In this document: in pieces, positions 23,611 to 35,429 of the stretch | Layout: every line of letters starts with the position of its first letter | Position numbering within the stretch: the stretch's first letter is position 1 | DNA from: Malachius bipustulatus | Lineage: Eukaryota; Arthropoda; Insecta; Coleoptera; Melyridae | DNA: 64,000 bases | Direction: 5' to 3' | Assembly: GCA_910589415.1 (NCBI GenBank) | Contig: OU342630.1 | Span: 76,318,186 to 76,382,185 of the forward strand | Made by a program: the position numbers and the translations under genes | The notes under the pieces: generated by a model | Databases searched by the model: none | Told to the model about the DNA's origin: nothing | Seen by the model: the letters and a program-made list of their open reading frames with translations, nothing else

Positions 23611-25058
23611 TCTTCTTATTCGACTCCATCATTTTTTTCTTTCTTTATACTTCTTTCCATTATCTGATCGAACTACGAGTATTTCAATATCATGCACGGT
23701 TGTCATAACCAATGTTTTTTCTTCATTTATAATCATGGCTCGTAGGTACTTTAGAAAATATTTAGTGCTCGAGGGCTAATTAAAGCGTCTGTGTCAAGTG
23801 CTCGCACTAACGCTTCGGCGGGTGTCGTCAAATGCGCATGGCATGATGCATACTATATATAGGATCCTGGTTAGACTTATTGGTAAGTGATCCTACTGGC
23901 AGCGGTTCATGGCACGTCAGTTCCATAGCACGATTGCCGAATCGAAGTTCTAAAAAAAGAGATATGCACCTAATTATTTTATCGTAATTTGAATGTAACT
24001 TGTTATACCAGCAGCAGTCTTTGCAGCATATACGCGGTTTGCCCCAGAAGAGTAAGAACAAGTGCCGTTAATTCCTTTATCTGCATCGTTCCGCCTATTA
24101 ACCGTGCAAGCTGCCTGAAATTGCATTTTGTTTCCACTCCAGGGCTTTGTACCATGACAGGTGCAGCATACTATAGGAACACTGTAAGACATCTTAATTT
24201 GTTCTCTAAGTCGATTTTTGCTAGTTGTGAGACTTTCCTTCTACATCTTGTTTAATTTTCAATTAATCACACTTCATTAAGCACGTTTCTGCATCCTGCT
24301 TCACCTCGTGACTAACCTATGACTATAGTTAACTTAAATAATGTTCCATTTGTTTCTGGATTTCTCTCTCCATCGTTTCCTTAAGGTCTAACTGCATCCT
24401 TTTTATACTTCTCATATTTATTATTAAATTAATATTAATTTATTAGAACATTAATTATTTTGTGTCTTTTTACTTCAATCCTGGTAGAATCCCGGGACAA
24501 AATTACCGCATCAAAATTTTTTTGAAATTTTTCTTGTTCATTTTGGCTAATGCCATAGCCCACTACATGTTTGAATTTCTTCAGAATATTTGAGCAGCAT
24601 ATAAGCGGTCTTTTGTTTTCTACTTGGCTCTCGAAGAGGCACCGGTCACGAGAACTGTTTGGTGCGGAAATCGTGGCTTTACACATGCATACAACATCTC
24701 CACCAAGCGACGGCGTCTGCGGTGCACGATGTCACTTGTCAGTAATGCTCTCGTAGGTAGGTACTACAAAGGATTAAAAATTATACGAAGATTTTTCTAA
24801 TATCTATCGTTTTAATAACTCAAATAAATGTGTATATTTTCAATGAAACAAAGTGCGCAGGAAACAAAAAAACATTTTTTTAAGTAGGTATATAGGTAGC
24901 ATAATAATTGCTGTAAGTAAGTAAGAGGATTATTAAACTGAACTTAAATATTGATTCGATTTTTTTTTAAATGGTACAATATTATACCTTCGTTTAATTG
25001 TTATCGACAGTTTTTTGTTTATTTCCAGATTTCATTGAAAATAATATTAATTTGAAGA
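23611..25058. other. Unassigned region
   Basis: Frames of 60-88 codons on both strands (for example minus 23974-24192 and 24435-24686) have no recognisable domain. Part may be remains of the adjacent retroelement. No LTR boundary found. Confidence 0.4.
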
Positions 25059-25307
25059 GTTCCACTAAACCCAGAACTGAAGTCGTTCACTCTCGAACCT
25101 TTCGAGGCTGAAATTAAAGCGGTCAAACCGGCGAAGTGTGTGGCGTGTGACGTTAAAAAATTTAGAAATTACAAGCATACAGCCAGAATCACAATGGAAC
25201 CTATATATCATTGGACTGTAACCTTCACACAAGTGAAACACAGTGTGGCCGATAACGCCGCTGTCTGTAATACCGACCCTGCTACCGTGGATTATATTCA
25301 GGCCTAA
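25059..25307 (+). other. Unrecognised open stretch ending in stop (possible terminal exon)
   Basis: Eighty-two codons run without a stop from just after a TGA at 25053 to TAA at 25305. The peptide begins VPLNPELKSFTLEPFEAEIK, contains KCVACDVKKFRNYKH and ends TVDYIQA. There is no ATG near the start, so if real it would be an exon. An AG at 25056-25057 would put it in phase with the exon at 21403, but there is no pyrimidine tract. Local GC is higher than the flanks. Family not recognised; could be chance. Confidence 0.25.
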
Positions 25308-27049
25308 GCTGAATTTATTGGAATTATTCCGGAGACCACTGTCCGACAGCCGGTGTGCTTTTTGCCTTTTTTAGTACACAACTCTGCGGTCTTGATGTCC
25401 CTTTTTTCACACCTCGCTATCTCGGGTTGTATCGTTGAGCACGTATGTGTTTACAAACATACATGCGTCTTGCTGCTATATATCATTCTTCTTATACCAA
25501 AATAAAGGTAGAAGAACTTCCTTGTATTTTTCACTGCAAGGATTTTCTTGTTTTGATGCCTTAAAAAGGCTTAAGAAATAAAGTTTTAAATGCCTCTCAT
25601 ATGATAACCCAAAAAGACGACTTATTTAGGGAAGTTTTTTTTTTATATTATACGTATAGTTACTTCAGGATCGGTAAAATAAGAGAACATTTGATTATTT
25701 TTTATTTTTTTTTAATTATAATGATTAATCTTTTAGGTAAACTGTAAATTAGATATTAATGAAATTTGAAACTGTAATTCGGTAACAGCCAAATCTAAGA
25801 AATAATATTATGTATCCTCAATTAATAGGTAACCAAAATTCTTTTAAGTGGCGATAAATTATTTTTATAGCTATGGTTATCATTAAGGACATAAATAATT
25901 CTTGTAGTATAATATGATTCATATGAAACTGCAAAATTTAACTACGAAAAATACTGGCAGCAGTGACAGGTATAGTGATTTCATATATACAGTGTGATCA
26001 TATAGTTCAAAGATAGTTCATATAGTTCAAATAGTGTGTCCAAAAAAATTTACATAGGTAATAGGTACTTATTACTAGTATTAAGTACGAGTACATATTT
26101 TTCTTTACATGATGTATAGAAAAGTGTCGATGTTAATAAAAAGTCAGGGTTTTTTGTTATAAGTACAGGCACAGAGCACCGAGGTATATAAGGAATCAAG
26201 CACATCAAGGTATACCCATCAAGAACGGGCCACTATTTATAGTGATCTCAGAAAAGGTCGGAGATATGCAGATGGTCAAATAACACCAAAGTTGCCTGAT
26301 TTAGGGACTAACAAAATGCCTTTTAGAAATATTTTCAAGATATTCAAGATATTTTGGAAAATACATATATATTTTCTTTTAGTTAGAGAAAAAATAAAAG
26401 CACTTCTTAATTGCAACTTTTAACGGGTTTCAATATGACACAGTCATCAATAATTCAATTTGATGTTTCGTATTTGGGCAAGGATAGCCAATATTTTTTA
26501 TTTTTAAGTATACGGCCCTAATTTGAAGTAAGTATATATCCACTGATTTGGAGAAAGTCTGTATAAGCCTTTCCAACTATTTGAACAATGATAACTACAG
26601 TTTTGAACAGCTTCATAATCAATGCTAAAGTCGCTGTCATTTAAATTTAAATTTAAATTAAATTTTAAATTAAGCTTAAATTTAAAAGAGAAGAGGCCCA
26701 TACCATAAAATTTAATATTGTCGCTGAAAATGTTCCTAAAATGTAATTGAACTAAGTAGGTATCACGTGTGAACATTTTTGAATTCAGTATGAAACAAGA
26801 TTTCCAAATTCGTTAAAATAAATCAGACCATATTATAACTATTGAAAAAAGTCATATTGAAATTCGTTAAAAAAAAACCTCTTGCAATGAAGAAATATAC
26901 CAATAACGTCAAAAAACATACAAATCGAAAATTCAAAAATTTACTTAATTTTCATTTTGTTAGGCCCTCAATAATTATGCATGTACCTCTTTTGTCATTT
27001 GATCATTTTCGTAACTCAAGCCGTTTCTGAGATCCCCATAGCAGAATGA
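25308..27049. other. Unassigned AT-rich region
   Basis: Contains a TTTAAA-type low-complexity run at about 26640-26690 and scattered TAGGTA words. No gene supported. Confidence 0.5.
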
Positions 27050-27131
27050 TATAGCTATTATTCACGAGAACGAAAATTTCAACACGAGCCCCCAGGCGAG
27101 TGTTGGAACGTTTAAGTGGATAATAGCTATT
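27050..27131. repeat. Imperfect hairpin with CGAGCCCCCAGGCGAGTG loop
   Basis: TAGCTATTATTCAC on the left pairs with GTGGATAATAGCTA on the right, and CAACACGAGCC with the inverse GGCGAGTGTTGG. The loop resembles that of 9060-9168 (GAGCCGCAGGCGA), suggesting the same family of small elements. Confidence 0.65.
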
Positions 27132-28197
27132 CTTCGCGAGATGAAGACGCTATTTTCTCTTCGACCTTTTGAGAAAATTTATTAAATTTATTTTTAAAAA
27201 ATCAAACTTTTCAATAGGTAGTCTTATTTTCTTGATATTTGCGTTGTCATCTTTTACTAAATTCCCAGTCATTTCAATTATCAATAAAGGATGTTCTGGA
27301 ATGGAGAGCAGCTCCGATGTCATTTGTTATCATACCACCACCCAGTCATTTTTTTTTTATTTTGTTTAATATTTTCATGAATAGATATTATCTAACCTGA
27401 TGGTTATTATGACCTGTCTAGTCAGGTGTCAGGTCAGGTGCGCTGGCGGCTTGCGTTGATTGAAGCGCATATACTGCGCGCATCTAAATTATTGATTTTT
27501 CAGATTTATTCACAATAATTTACATTATACAGGCACAATAATGTAAGCTAAGAGCGTTTCAATAGTTAGTCGAGCGATAGGTAGCCGTGGCGTTATCTTA
27601 ACTGGTTGACGTTACGGAGTTAAATTTCGAAATTAAGTTGTCAAAATGCCGAGCAGTGATTGTCTTAAATAAGCGGTGAGGGAATCAACATTCCCTCATC
27701 GAATGGGGAATATACGTCATTAGTTAACTGAAATTGGCAGAGTATAAAGAACGTATTACTAAATGGTCGAAGAGAAAGTCTTTTATTCTTAAATACCTAA
27801 TAAAAATAATATACTTTCCAACATATTAACAAAAAAAAAAAACTCTAATAGGTACCTATTTAATAAAAAGTAAAGAAAGAATAATTTATTATTCTTTATA
27901 TTTAGCGATCCAAATCGAGTGTGTCTCAGAAGAGAAAGACATCACTAAAGTTAATTGATTTTAGGTGACCTAAATGACTCAATGCCATCTATAGTGGATG
28001 CGTAGAGTTACTATAAGTAGTTGCTCACTAAATAGTGCGTTTTAACTTTAGACCACCGCATTTTAGTGTATTTTTTAACAAAAAATACACTATTGAGGAC
28101 GACATCACTTTTCGAAAATCACCCAAACTCATCAAATGTCCATCGATCATGACCCCCAGATCACGAAAAAGTAGTTTTCCAAAATTCACCTGCCCAC
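27132..28197. other. Unassigned spacer
   Basis: No domain-bearing frame, no element ends. The 63-codon frame at 28035 runs into the TA microsatellite and is not credible. Confidence 0.5.
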
Positions 28198-28256
28198 GAT
28201 ATATATATATATATATTTATATATAAATATATTTATATATTTATATATATATATAT
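28198..28256. repeat. (TA)n/(TAAA) microsatellite
   Basis: Alternating TA interrupted by single extra A/T, about 58 bp, immediately before the 650 bp tandem repeat. Confidence 0.9.
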
Positions 28257-29700
28257 TTCTCCAAAATCGCGAAATTTCGATTTTAAAAACGCTCCTGTGG
28301 CTTTATCTTTCAAGATTAGTGAACGAAATTTTGGGTCCTTGTAAAATTTGGGAATGACGTTGGATTTTCGTTGAAAAACTTTCCAAAAGTCCCATCACTT
28401 CTACAGGGTGTCCCTTCAAAATTCCAGGTATCCGGTTTTTGTCATCTCATTTCAGGTCGCAGTTTTGAATCTAGGAGGCTGAAATTTTTGTGGGAGTAAG
28501 ATATCTATAAAAACTGGTCTGGTATTGTACTTGAGCAAAATCGGTCGAGCGGTTTCAAAATGGCGGTCATTTTAATTTTTGAAAAATTTGCTAATATTTG
28601 AACCCCTGTATGAGCAAGATGGAAAAAAACTTTGAAACCAAATCAACAGGGTTTGAAGAAAATTGTTTCAAATTTAATTTAATGTAACAAAATTTACATT
28701 ACTTTTATTAATAAGCCAGTGGCGTGGATAGGAAAGTGGTAAAAATGGCTAAATTTCCCTAACAATTTATGAGCACATTTTTGAAGCAATTGAACTGAAA
28801 TTTTTACAGTAGATAATTATACTAATAGCCTTTAACACTTAAAAATTTCAAGAAGTGAGTAAGAAAAATGGCCGAGATATTCGATTTTTTTTTACATGAT
28901 GTTTATTTCTCTAAAATTTTAAGAACGTTCCAGTAGCTTCATTTTTCAAGATTAATGAACGTATAATTTTTTACTTTTGTGAAACTTAGGGATGACGTTT
29001 GATTTTCACAAAAAACATTTACCTAAAATTGCGCTACTTTTACAACGTGTCTCTCCAAATTTAAAAAAAAAACGGGTATCGAGGCACGGTTTCTGGTCGC
29101 TGTTTTCAATCTAGGGGGCTGAAATTTTTTTGATAGTAAGATAACTGCAAGTAGTCGTATGGTACTGCATTTGAGTTAAATCAGAAGAGCCGTTCCAAAA
29201 TGGCGGCCTTTTCAATTTTAGGAAAAATTGATAGATTATGAATCCCTAAATAAGCCAGTTAGAAACAAAAACGTTTAAACGAAATTAACATTACTGGAAG
29301 AAAATTATTTGAAATTTGAGTTATAAAATATCGAGTTAAAATATTGCAATAAAATTTGCAATATTTTTATTATTAAGCCAGTGGCGTGGGTAGGAGAAGG
29401 GAAAAAGGGCTGAATTTCTATAACTGTTTATGAACATATTTTTGAAGGAATTGAACGAAAATTTTTCCAGTAGACAACTATACTAATAAACTTTAAAATT
29501 CAAAGATTTCAAGAAAGAAATAATAAAAATGGCGGAGATATTAGAATATTTTTACATATTATGTTTATTCCTCTAAAATTTAAAATTTTAGGTTTTCAAA
29601 GCTCCCCTTTCACTTTTTCCGTTCTATAAAAGGTAGTCTAAAAAATAGTGTTTTTTAAGTAAAGTTAGCCAGTGGCGGGCATAGAAAATGGGCCAAAATT
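28257..29700 (+). repeat. Tandem duplication, unit ~640-660 bp, two copies plus a partial third
   Basis: Landmarks recur in order: AAATGGCGG at 28558 and 29198; AAGCCAGTGGCGTGG at 28713 and 29375; CTCTAAAATTTTAAG at 28911 with a related word near 29571; GCCAGTGGCGGGCATAG again near 29669. Spacing is 640-662 bp. Copies have diverged by roughly 20-25% with small indels. CTACAGGGTGTCCC near 28402 corresponds to CAACGTGTCTCTCC in copy 2, so each unit includes a TIR-like end. No coding sequence. Confidence 0.82.
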
Positions 29701-29977
29701 GTTAAATTTTGCCAATGTTTGTTGTGTTTTGTTAAATTAAAAAAAATCATTTTAAGGCATGCACGGTAAAACGAAATGAAATGCAATTGTCAGTAAGCCA
29801 CTACGCGAATATCACCTGACTATGTAAAATTTCAGAAAGCCAATTTAAAAAGCGGTGAAAATATTCAGAATTGAATCGCATAAAAATACACTATTTCTGC
29901 GATTGATGCGCAAGAAGATTTTTATACCCTCTGCATGGTCGCTTATGGAAATAGAAATTGGCGGTATCAATATTTTG
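29701..29977. other. Spacer
   Basis: Short AT-rich link between the tandem repeat and the pogo-like copy. No feature supported. Confidence 0.5.
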
Positions 29978-30289
29978 GGGGAGGCCGGATATGAAAGTAA
30001 CGCTCGCTGTAGTTTTTAAAATATTCAATAGATATCGCTGTGAACAGTTATATCCATTGGCCAAATTCGTCCATCTTCCTTCTGACATTGCTATTTTAAC
30101 CTCCAATTTATGTAACGTCTATACTGGAAATGTGGTTGATTTTTTACCAAAAGTAAAATTCTTGTATCTCGCTTCCAGTGTATTTTCTAATCTATTCTAG
30201 AATCAATTTTTATACATATACGAGAAGGAAATATACTGAATCGATTTTAATCTGTTTTCGGAATTATTGGAGAGGGGCAACTTTCTCCG

Positions 30290-30650
30290 CGAGCAAAAGT
30301 TTGAGACAAAAGTTGTTGGGTTTTGAGGAGGACTTCGTTTGCACATAAGAACCCCCCCACCCCCACTCCCTGGCATAGAGGTGGGGGTGACTTTGACCTT
30401 GACGATATAAATATAGGAACCCTCATTTTTTATTTAGGGTTATGATTCAGCGTGGGGAAAAACAAGCTTTTGTATGAATTTTTTTTCCAAATTCGCCCTC
30501 ATTCCCTAAACATGGAAGATAAAAACAGCATTCTCGAGACTTTTATTAATTTTTCATGACCCGGCAATCGCTTGGAGGAAAAATTGCAGGGGACAGAAGT
30601 TGTTTGGTTTTGAGGGGGATATCATTTGCAGACCGGAACCACCCCCAACC
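30290..30650 (+). repeat. Two-copy direct repeat, 288 bp apart
   Basis: GACAAAAGTTGTTGGGTTTT at 30305 recurs as GACAGAAGTTGTTTGGTTTT at 30593, both followed by a GAGGAGGAC/GAGGGGGAT word, TTTGCA and then CCACCCCC. Similarity covers about 65 bp per copy. No known family recognised. Confidence 0.7.
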
Positions 30651-31280
30651 CCTGAATCGTAATACCCGAAAAAAATATCCCATTAAAATATCATTGTTAC
30701 AAAAAATGTTTTTTTTTCTTTTCTTGTTTTCACTTTCTTTTTTCTTTTTGATTATTAAAAGTATATAGATATGTTGGTGCAGGCCAGCGTCTATTGCTTA
30801 ATTTTTCGCCAGGTTCTGAAGGACTTTTCAAAACCATGTCAAAGAAAACAGACGAACAGAGGGCAAAAACGTGTAGAAACTGCAGCAAAAAAAAAACACT
30901 TTTTAAATGTATCTATTGGTTAAACAACAAACCAAAACGATGAAAAACCCTTATAAATAAAACAAAAAAGAAAGCGGCAAGAAGTAAACTTTATACTCAG
31001 GAAAATGAAAATGACAACTATGAAGATGCATGACAATACAGAGGAAACCTTCTGCATCCATCATCTGTTGTGTAAAGTATTGCAAACGATATAGGTATAC
31101 ATTACCTATATAAGGTGAACAATGGGTGCAATGTAGGTATATGCGATGTAAATTATGGGCAATAGCAAAAAAAAACATAGGAAAAAAATATAGACAAAGT
31201 CAGTTGAATAATCAGTCTAATACCTACGTAACAATAGTTAAATGTGTAATTCTGAAAAATTAAATATAAACTAAATAATG

Positions 31281-31572
31281 CTTTATGCTTTCAAACCCTT
31301 ACTTCGTAGAATCTATGCATAAATACTGATGGATGTCAAATAAAACACTACTACTTTAAAAAAGTTACCGTAGTTGCTATGTTATCATATCAATAATTTT
31401 ATTCATTAAAGAACCCGATTCTCAATTAAATAAGACAGAAATTCAATATTTTTATTCATTTTCATATGTCTGAAGATGTGACTTCAAAAGTAACGAAACA
31501 AGTGTAACATTGATAATATGCATCATTATATTATAGCAGAATTTTTTGAAACAGTGTTTTATTTGTCATCCA
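31281..31572 (+). mobile_element. Penelope-like element remnant (tail only) with exact target duplication
   Basis: Flanked by TAAATAATG at 31272-31280 and 31573-31581. The insert starts with an inverted copy of the tail (CTTACTTCGTAGAATCTATGCAT) and ends in the direct tail with CTGAAGATG..GAAACAAGTGTAA, the same arrangement as in the 54160-55189 element. No ORF remains. It splits the right end of the pogo-like copy, so it is the younger insertion. Confidence 0.78.
31466..31510 (+). ncRNA. Hammerhead-ribozyme-like motif, Penelope copy 1 (decayed)
   Basis: Core CTGAAGA (31470) and GAAA (31495) are present. Stem I would be ATGT/ACAT, stem II GTGAC/GTAAC with one mismatch around a TTCAAAA loop. 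Stem III (CAA/GTG) has a mismatch before the TA cleavage position. Compared with the 55035 copy, stem I changed on both sides and still pairs. Confidence 0.5.
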
Positions 31573-31602
31573 TAAATAATGTTAATCTCATCCCCGGTCT
31601 CC

Positions 31603-33266
31603 AAACCTTATTTTAAATACTTTTATGTATAGGTATTATGTTTTTTATGTACCTATTAAAATGTAGGTAGGTAGTGCCTTTCGATCAAAGATAATAATTG
31701 TAGGATCAGTACCTATAAACTAATATTTAATGCATTTCATCAACTAATTGTTCATAATAAGGAAGAGCCTGCATAATTTTTCAATAATTCTAATTCAATG
31801 TTAGAACCTTTCAAATAAAATGCATATAAATTAGCAATGAAAATTTGAATACATTATTTTAGGCATGAAAATCCTACACCAATTTATACTTGTGGACATG
31901 TTGATGTCCTTTCAATAATAGTATTTTTCGGCAAACCAATTAGCTTATGCGCGAGTAATATTTAACAACATTCTTATTAGCACTCCAGTAGAGAGTAGCA
32001 GTTTCATTTCAAATAATCTTTATAATAAGACAAGCCTTAATATTTACGGTTTGTAAAACCAGTTCCACGGGCTATTAGCTAAATTAATATTGAGAAGCTC
32101 TGAAATATATTCTACGTATAATATCATTAATTTGTTTCAGCGTTTAGGAATAATTTCAGGAATTTATTAATTACTAATTATTTCTAAAATTTCACTATCA
32201 GAATTTATTCGTCTGGTACGACGACGACCTAATGTGGATATGTATATTTGAGTAGTCGTTTCCATTTCTTAATTAGCACCTGAAGTTTCTTCTGATTGAT
32301 TTTTTATTCAGGACATGCATTGACATCATCGAATGGTAACTATTCGAAGATCACGTTTCAATAAATCACTTTAACTACTACTGGTGTAGGCTATTATACC
32401 CAGTCCAGTATGGAGTTTGATATATAGATAAATATTCAATCTACCTACCTACCTATAAAAGGGTGCCTGACAATTTCATTCAAAAGTTTAAAGCTAGAAC
32501 TCAAACAGACACCTTGCTAAGTAGGTATATACCTACCCATAATCTCAATTTTTTATACATATATTAATATACTTAACTATCTATTTGACAGGTTTGATAA
32601 AAATAAATAAAAAAATTTGCTACTAAGTACTTGCCGCAAAATTTTGTTTGTTGATTAGATATCATCATGTAATGAGTCAGTGAAGTACGTGCTACTGTCC
32701 AATAAGTCAATATTTAAGGGTTAATAATGCGTAAACTCATCTATTTATAAAACAATGGTAGTTGATAAATATCTCACCGCAATACCTAAACAATTAATGT
32801 TCATCAATAAGACTTTGGTTCTGACCAGGAGCACCGAACCGAGTGTACAATACACTGGCATTGAACAGGTGCATGATATATACAGGTTGTCCCAGAATAA
32901 CTATATAAGTAGGTACCTTTACCTATTCAAAATTGCCAGCCATGATAAAGGATTTTTTTGGAAAACAATTTTTTTATAAACGTTTAAAAAAATGTCCAAA
33001 AAGGTCTGGTTTTCAAAATTTAGTGGGGTGTAAAAGTTGAAAAATCGTTTTTTATTAATGTCTCATCAGGTCTCAATGTCTAAGATCCTTTTTCCAATTT
33101 TGGTGAAATGTGTCAGTGCTGTTCGTGTGATAACCAAAAGTGAAAAAGTGATAAAGACGTAAAATTAGTACTAACTAGATGATAAAAATTATGAGTTCCA
33201 GTGGCGTTCCGAGGAAGCAAGATGCGTATCTTGAGAACCATACAGAAATTTTACAACATAAATGTA
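31603..33266. other. Unassigned AT-rich spacer
   Basis: Many TAGGTA/TACCTA words (31615-31700, 32440-32540). A lone element-like end TATACAGGTTGTCCCAGAATAA at 32878 has no detected partner. No gene supported. Confidence 0.5.
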
Positions 33267-34317
33267 CAGGGTGATTCTTAACCTATATATGTATAGGTAC
33301 GCATATAAACTTGGGAAATTATACCTTAGGACAAATAATGATGATTAATGAAAAAAAAAGTAATAAAAGTTTTTTAGTTACGGAGATACAGGGAGTTTCA
33401 TAACGAGAGTCAGTTAGTCATATTTCAAGAAATACTTATGCGATTTTTGTAATTAAAAAATTTGTAATTTGCTTTTTTCAACATAACCTGAGACTAATTA
33501 TTAAAATATCTTTAATTGTTTTCAAAATTTTAAAAAAGCTCACAATAACAAAATATTTTATTATAATAATAACATTGACATGAATTCTTAACGTATTAAA
33601 ACAATTCTAATAAATTTTTATGACCTTCTGTTTAATTTAATTGAATAGTTTGATTTATCATTCAATCTACAAAATATTGCAGGACGAACTTTTGTTAAAA
33701 AATTAAAAATTGAAAAAAAAATTGCCCAGTCCTGTGATCACACAAAGTTACAGCAACGATGTAATTAAAGCAACGTTAACTTAGGCCGTACTTATTTTAG
33801 TTAAAATATTAACTGCATGTCGAAAACCATAAAAATTATACAATTTTTCGTAATTAATTTAAGTTGCTTTCATTTTTTTTCTCGAAAGTAAAGCAAAATG
33901 CGAAAAAAATCGAAAAACAAATAATTTATATTTTTTGGTTTAGGTAGGTAACCCAAAAAAATGTCAAATTTATAAACCAGTAGCTTTTCAGTTTTATAGC
34001 CAGGTAAGATCATTCATAAAAATGCCACGAAAGTGTGATAAAAATTTCACACACATACAGTTTCATAGTCAATTTGTGCACTTTGAAAATCAATACCTAA
34101 TACATTTTCAAAAATCGCATATAATGTGAACTTCTTTGTAAGAATCCTCCCTATCAATTTTTTTAAGTCGGTCCTGGAATTTCTAAGTTTAGAGAATGCC
34201 GATCGAATTCTAGATAAGTTAGATAAGAATATACAGTTGGACCCAAAAATTAGAAAATTCTAATGATCCGTGTAAAGATCGTCTAATTAATTTTTTTTTT
34301 AATTCACAATCACCCTG
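33267..34317. mobile_element. Short-TIR element, ~1.05 kb
   Basis: CAGGGTGATT at the left and AATCACCCTG at the right, each next to TA. Unlike its neighbours it has only about 10-12 bp of clear inverted repeat. Interior is AT-rich and non-coding. Confidence 0.5.
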
Positions 34318-34602
34318 TATATTAGCAGGGAAGGAGAGTGGACACTGTTTAAGGATCACGTGACATTCCCCTTACGTGATAATGTACATACCACCTAAAA
34401 CATATGGTAGAAGTTTGTAAATTTCCTCATCACTTGCCCTGTATGAAGCATTATCGACTAATTTAATGGATTAATTTTGGTTTTATTATTTACTTAACGA
34501 CAATAATTATGTCCTTAATTGTGATCAATCACAAAGAATAAAAAAAGTTATAGAATAAAAAAATAAATAGTTAGAATAAAAAATACTTTAAACAGGCTGC
34601 AG

Positions 34603-35307
34603 GAGTCAGGTTTTTGTAGCAGTACTTTACCAGTTGATAAGAGGACCATTTTTAGGGTCTTCCATAAATATTTGTACTGACGATGTTATAGAACAAATTA
34701 TACAGGGTTGAATAAATTTATTTATTTTTTTTCGTTTCGGAGCACAACTTGGGCTTTTTTATTTCTATTTCAAATATAGGGGTTATTTATTACAATTTAA
34801 GAGCAGAAAAACGGAGTTTAAAATGTGAAAAAAGAGTCATGAGGGGTGTAGATACCAGCAATGTATATGACCCCTTTTTTCTTCTACGCCCATGGACGTT
34901 ACCTTACTATACACCCAAGACCTAACTTATCGGCGTTGGATTTCCTTAGAGCTTTCATACAAAAAAAGGTATACTTATAAATATTCCAAATTACAATAGT
35001 TTTTAAGTAGGTAAATTGAGTAAATTACCTCATACCAGAAAATAATTTAAAAAAAAATTTATATTATCCTCTTCTCTTTTTTTTTATATTAATATAAAAT
35101 AATAATCAATAATTTCTAAATCTATGTAGAACTTAATTTACCTCAAAACTATGAGGAATTTTGAATATTTAGTAAGCATAGATACCTTTTTTGGTAAGAA
35201 AACTTTAAGGAATCCAACTGATAAGTAAGGTATTGTAAGTCCATGGGCGTAGAAGTTGTTGATCGAAAAAGGGAACATGTACCTATTATGCTACAAAAAC
35301 CTGACTC
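34603..35307. mobile_element. Inverted-repeat element with GAGTCAGGTTTTTGTAGCA ends
   Basis: GAGTCAGGTTTTTGTAGCAG at the left is mirrored by TGCTACAAAAACCTGACTC at the right. Internal pairs: CTTCTACGCCCATGGAC (34881) with GTCCATGGGCGTAGAAG (35242), and GTTGGATTTCCTTA (34935) with its partner near 35208. The left arm has about 260 bp of extra sequence between 34622 and 34880. No coding sequence. Confidence 0.72.
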
Positions 35308-35429
35308 ATATACCTAAACGTTATTTGCCACAATTAACAGATTGCTTAAGCAATGCCTACAAACAATTAGTATTGTTATAGAAATATAATTATTATACAA
35401 ATTAATACTGATTTCGTGTAGAATAAATT

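Larger units (their letters stand above)
29978..31602. mobile_element. Pogo-like element, degenerate copy interrupted by a Penelope remnant
   Basis: The left end (GGGAGGCCGGATATGAAAGTAA at 29979) and about 230 bp after it follow the left part of the 58461-59565 element (AACGTCTATA.TGGAA, CCAGTG.ATTTTCTAA). The right end at 31581-31602 (GTTAATCTCATCCCCGGTCTCC) and the preceding TGAAAAATTAAATATAAA word match the other end of that element. The right end is split by a 292 bp Penelope-derived insert (31281-31572). The middle shows no psq open frame and holds a 288 bp direct duplication. Confidence 0.68.

Noticed and set aside
23974..24255. Overlapping cysteine-bearing frames on both strands
   Set aside because: Cysteine spacing does not fit a zinc knuckle or other known motif; cannot support a gene.
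28035..28226. 63-codon frame ending in IYIYIYI
   Set aside because: Runs into a TA microsatellite.
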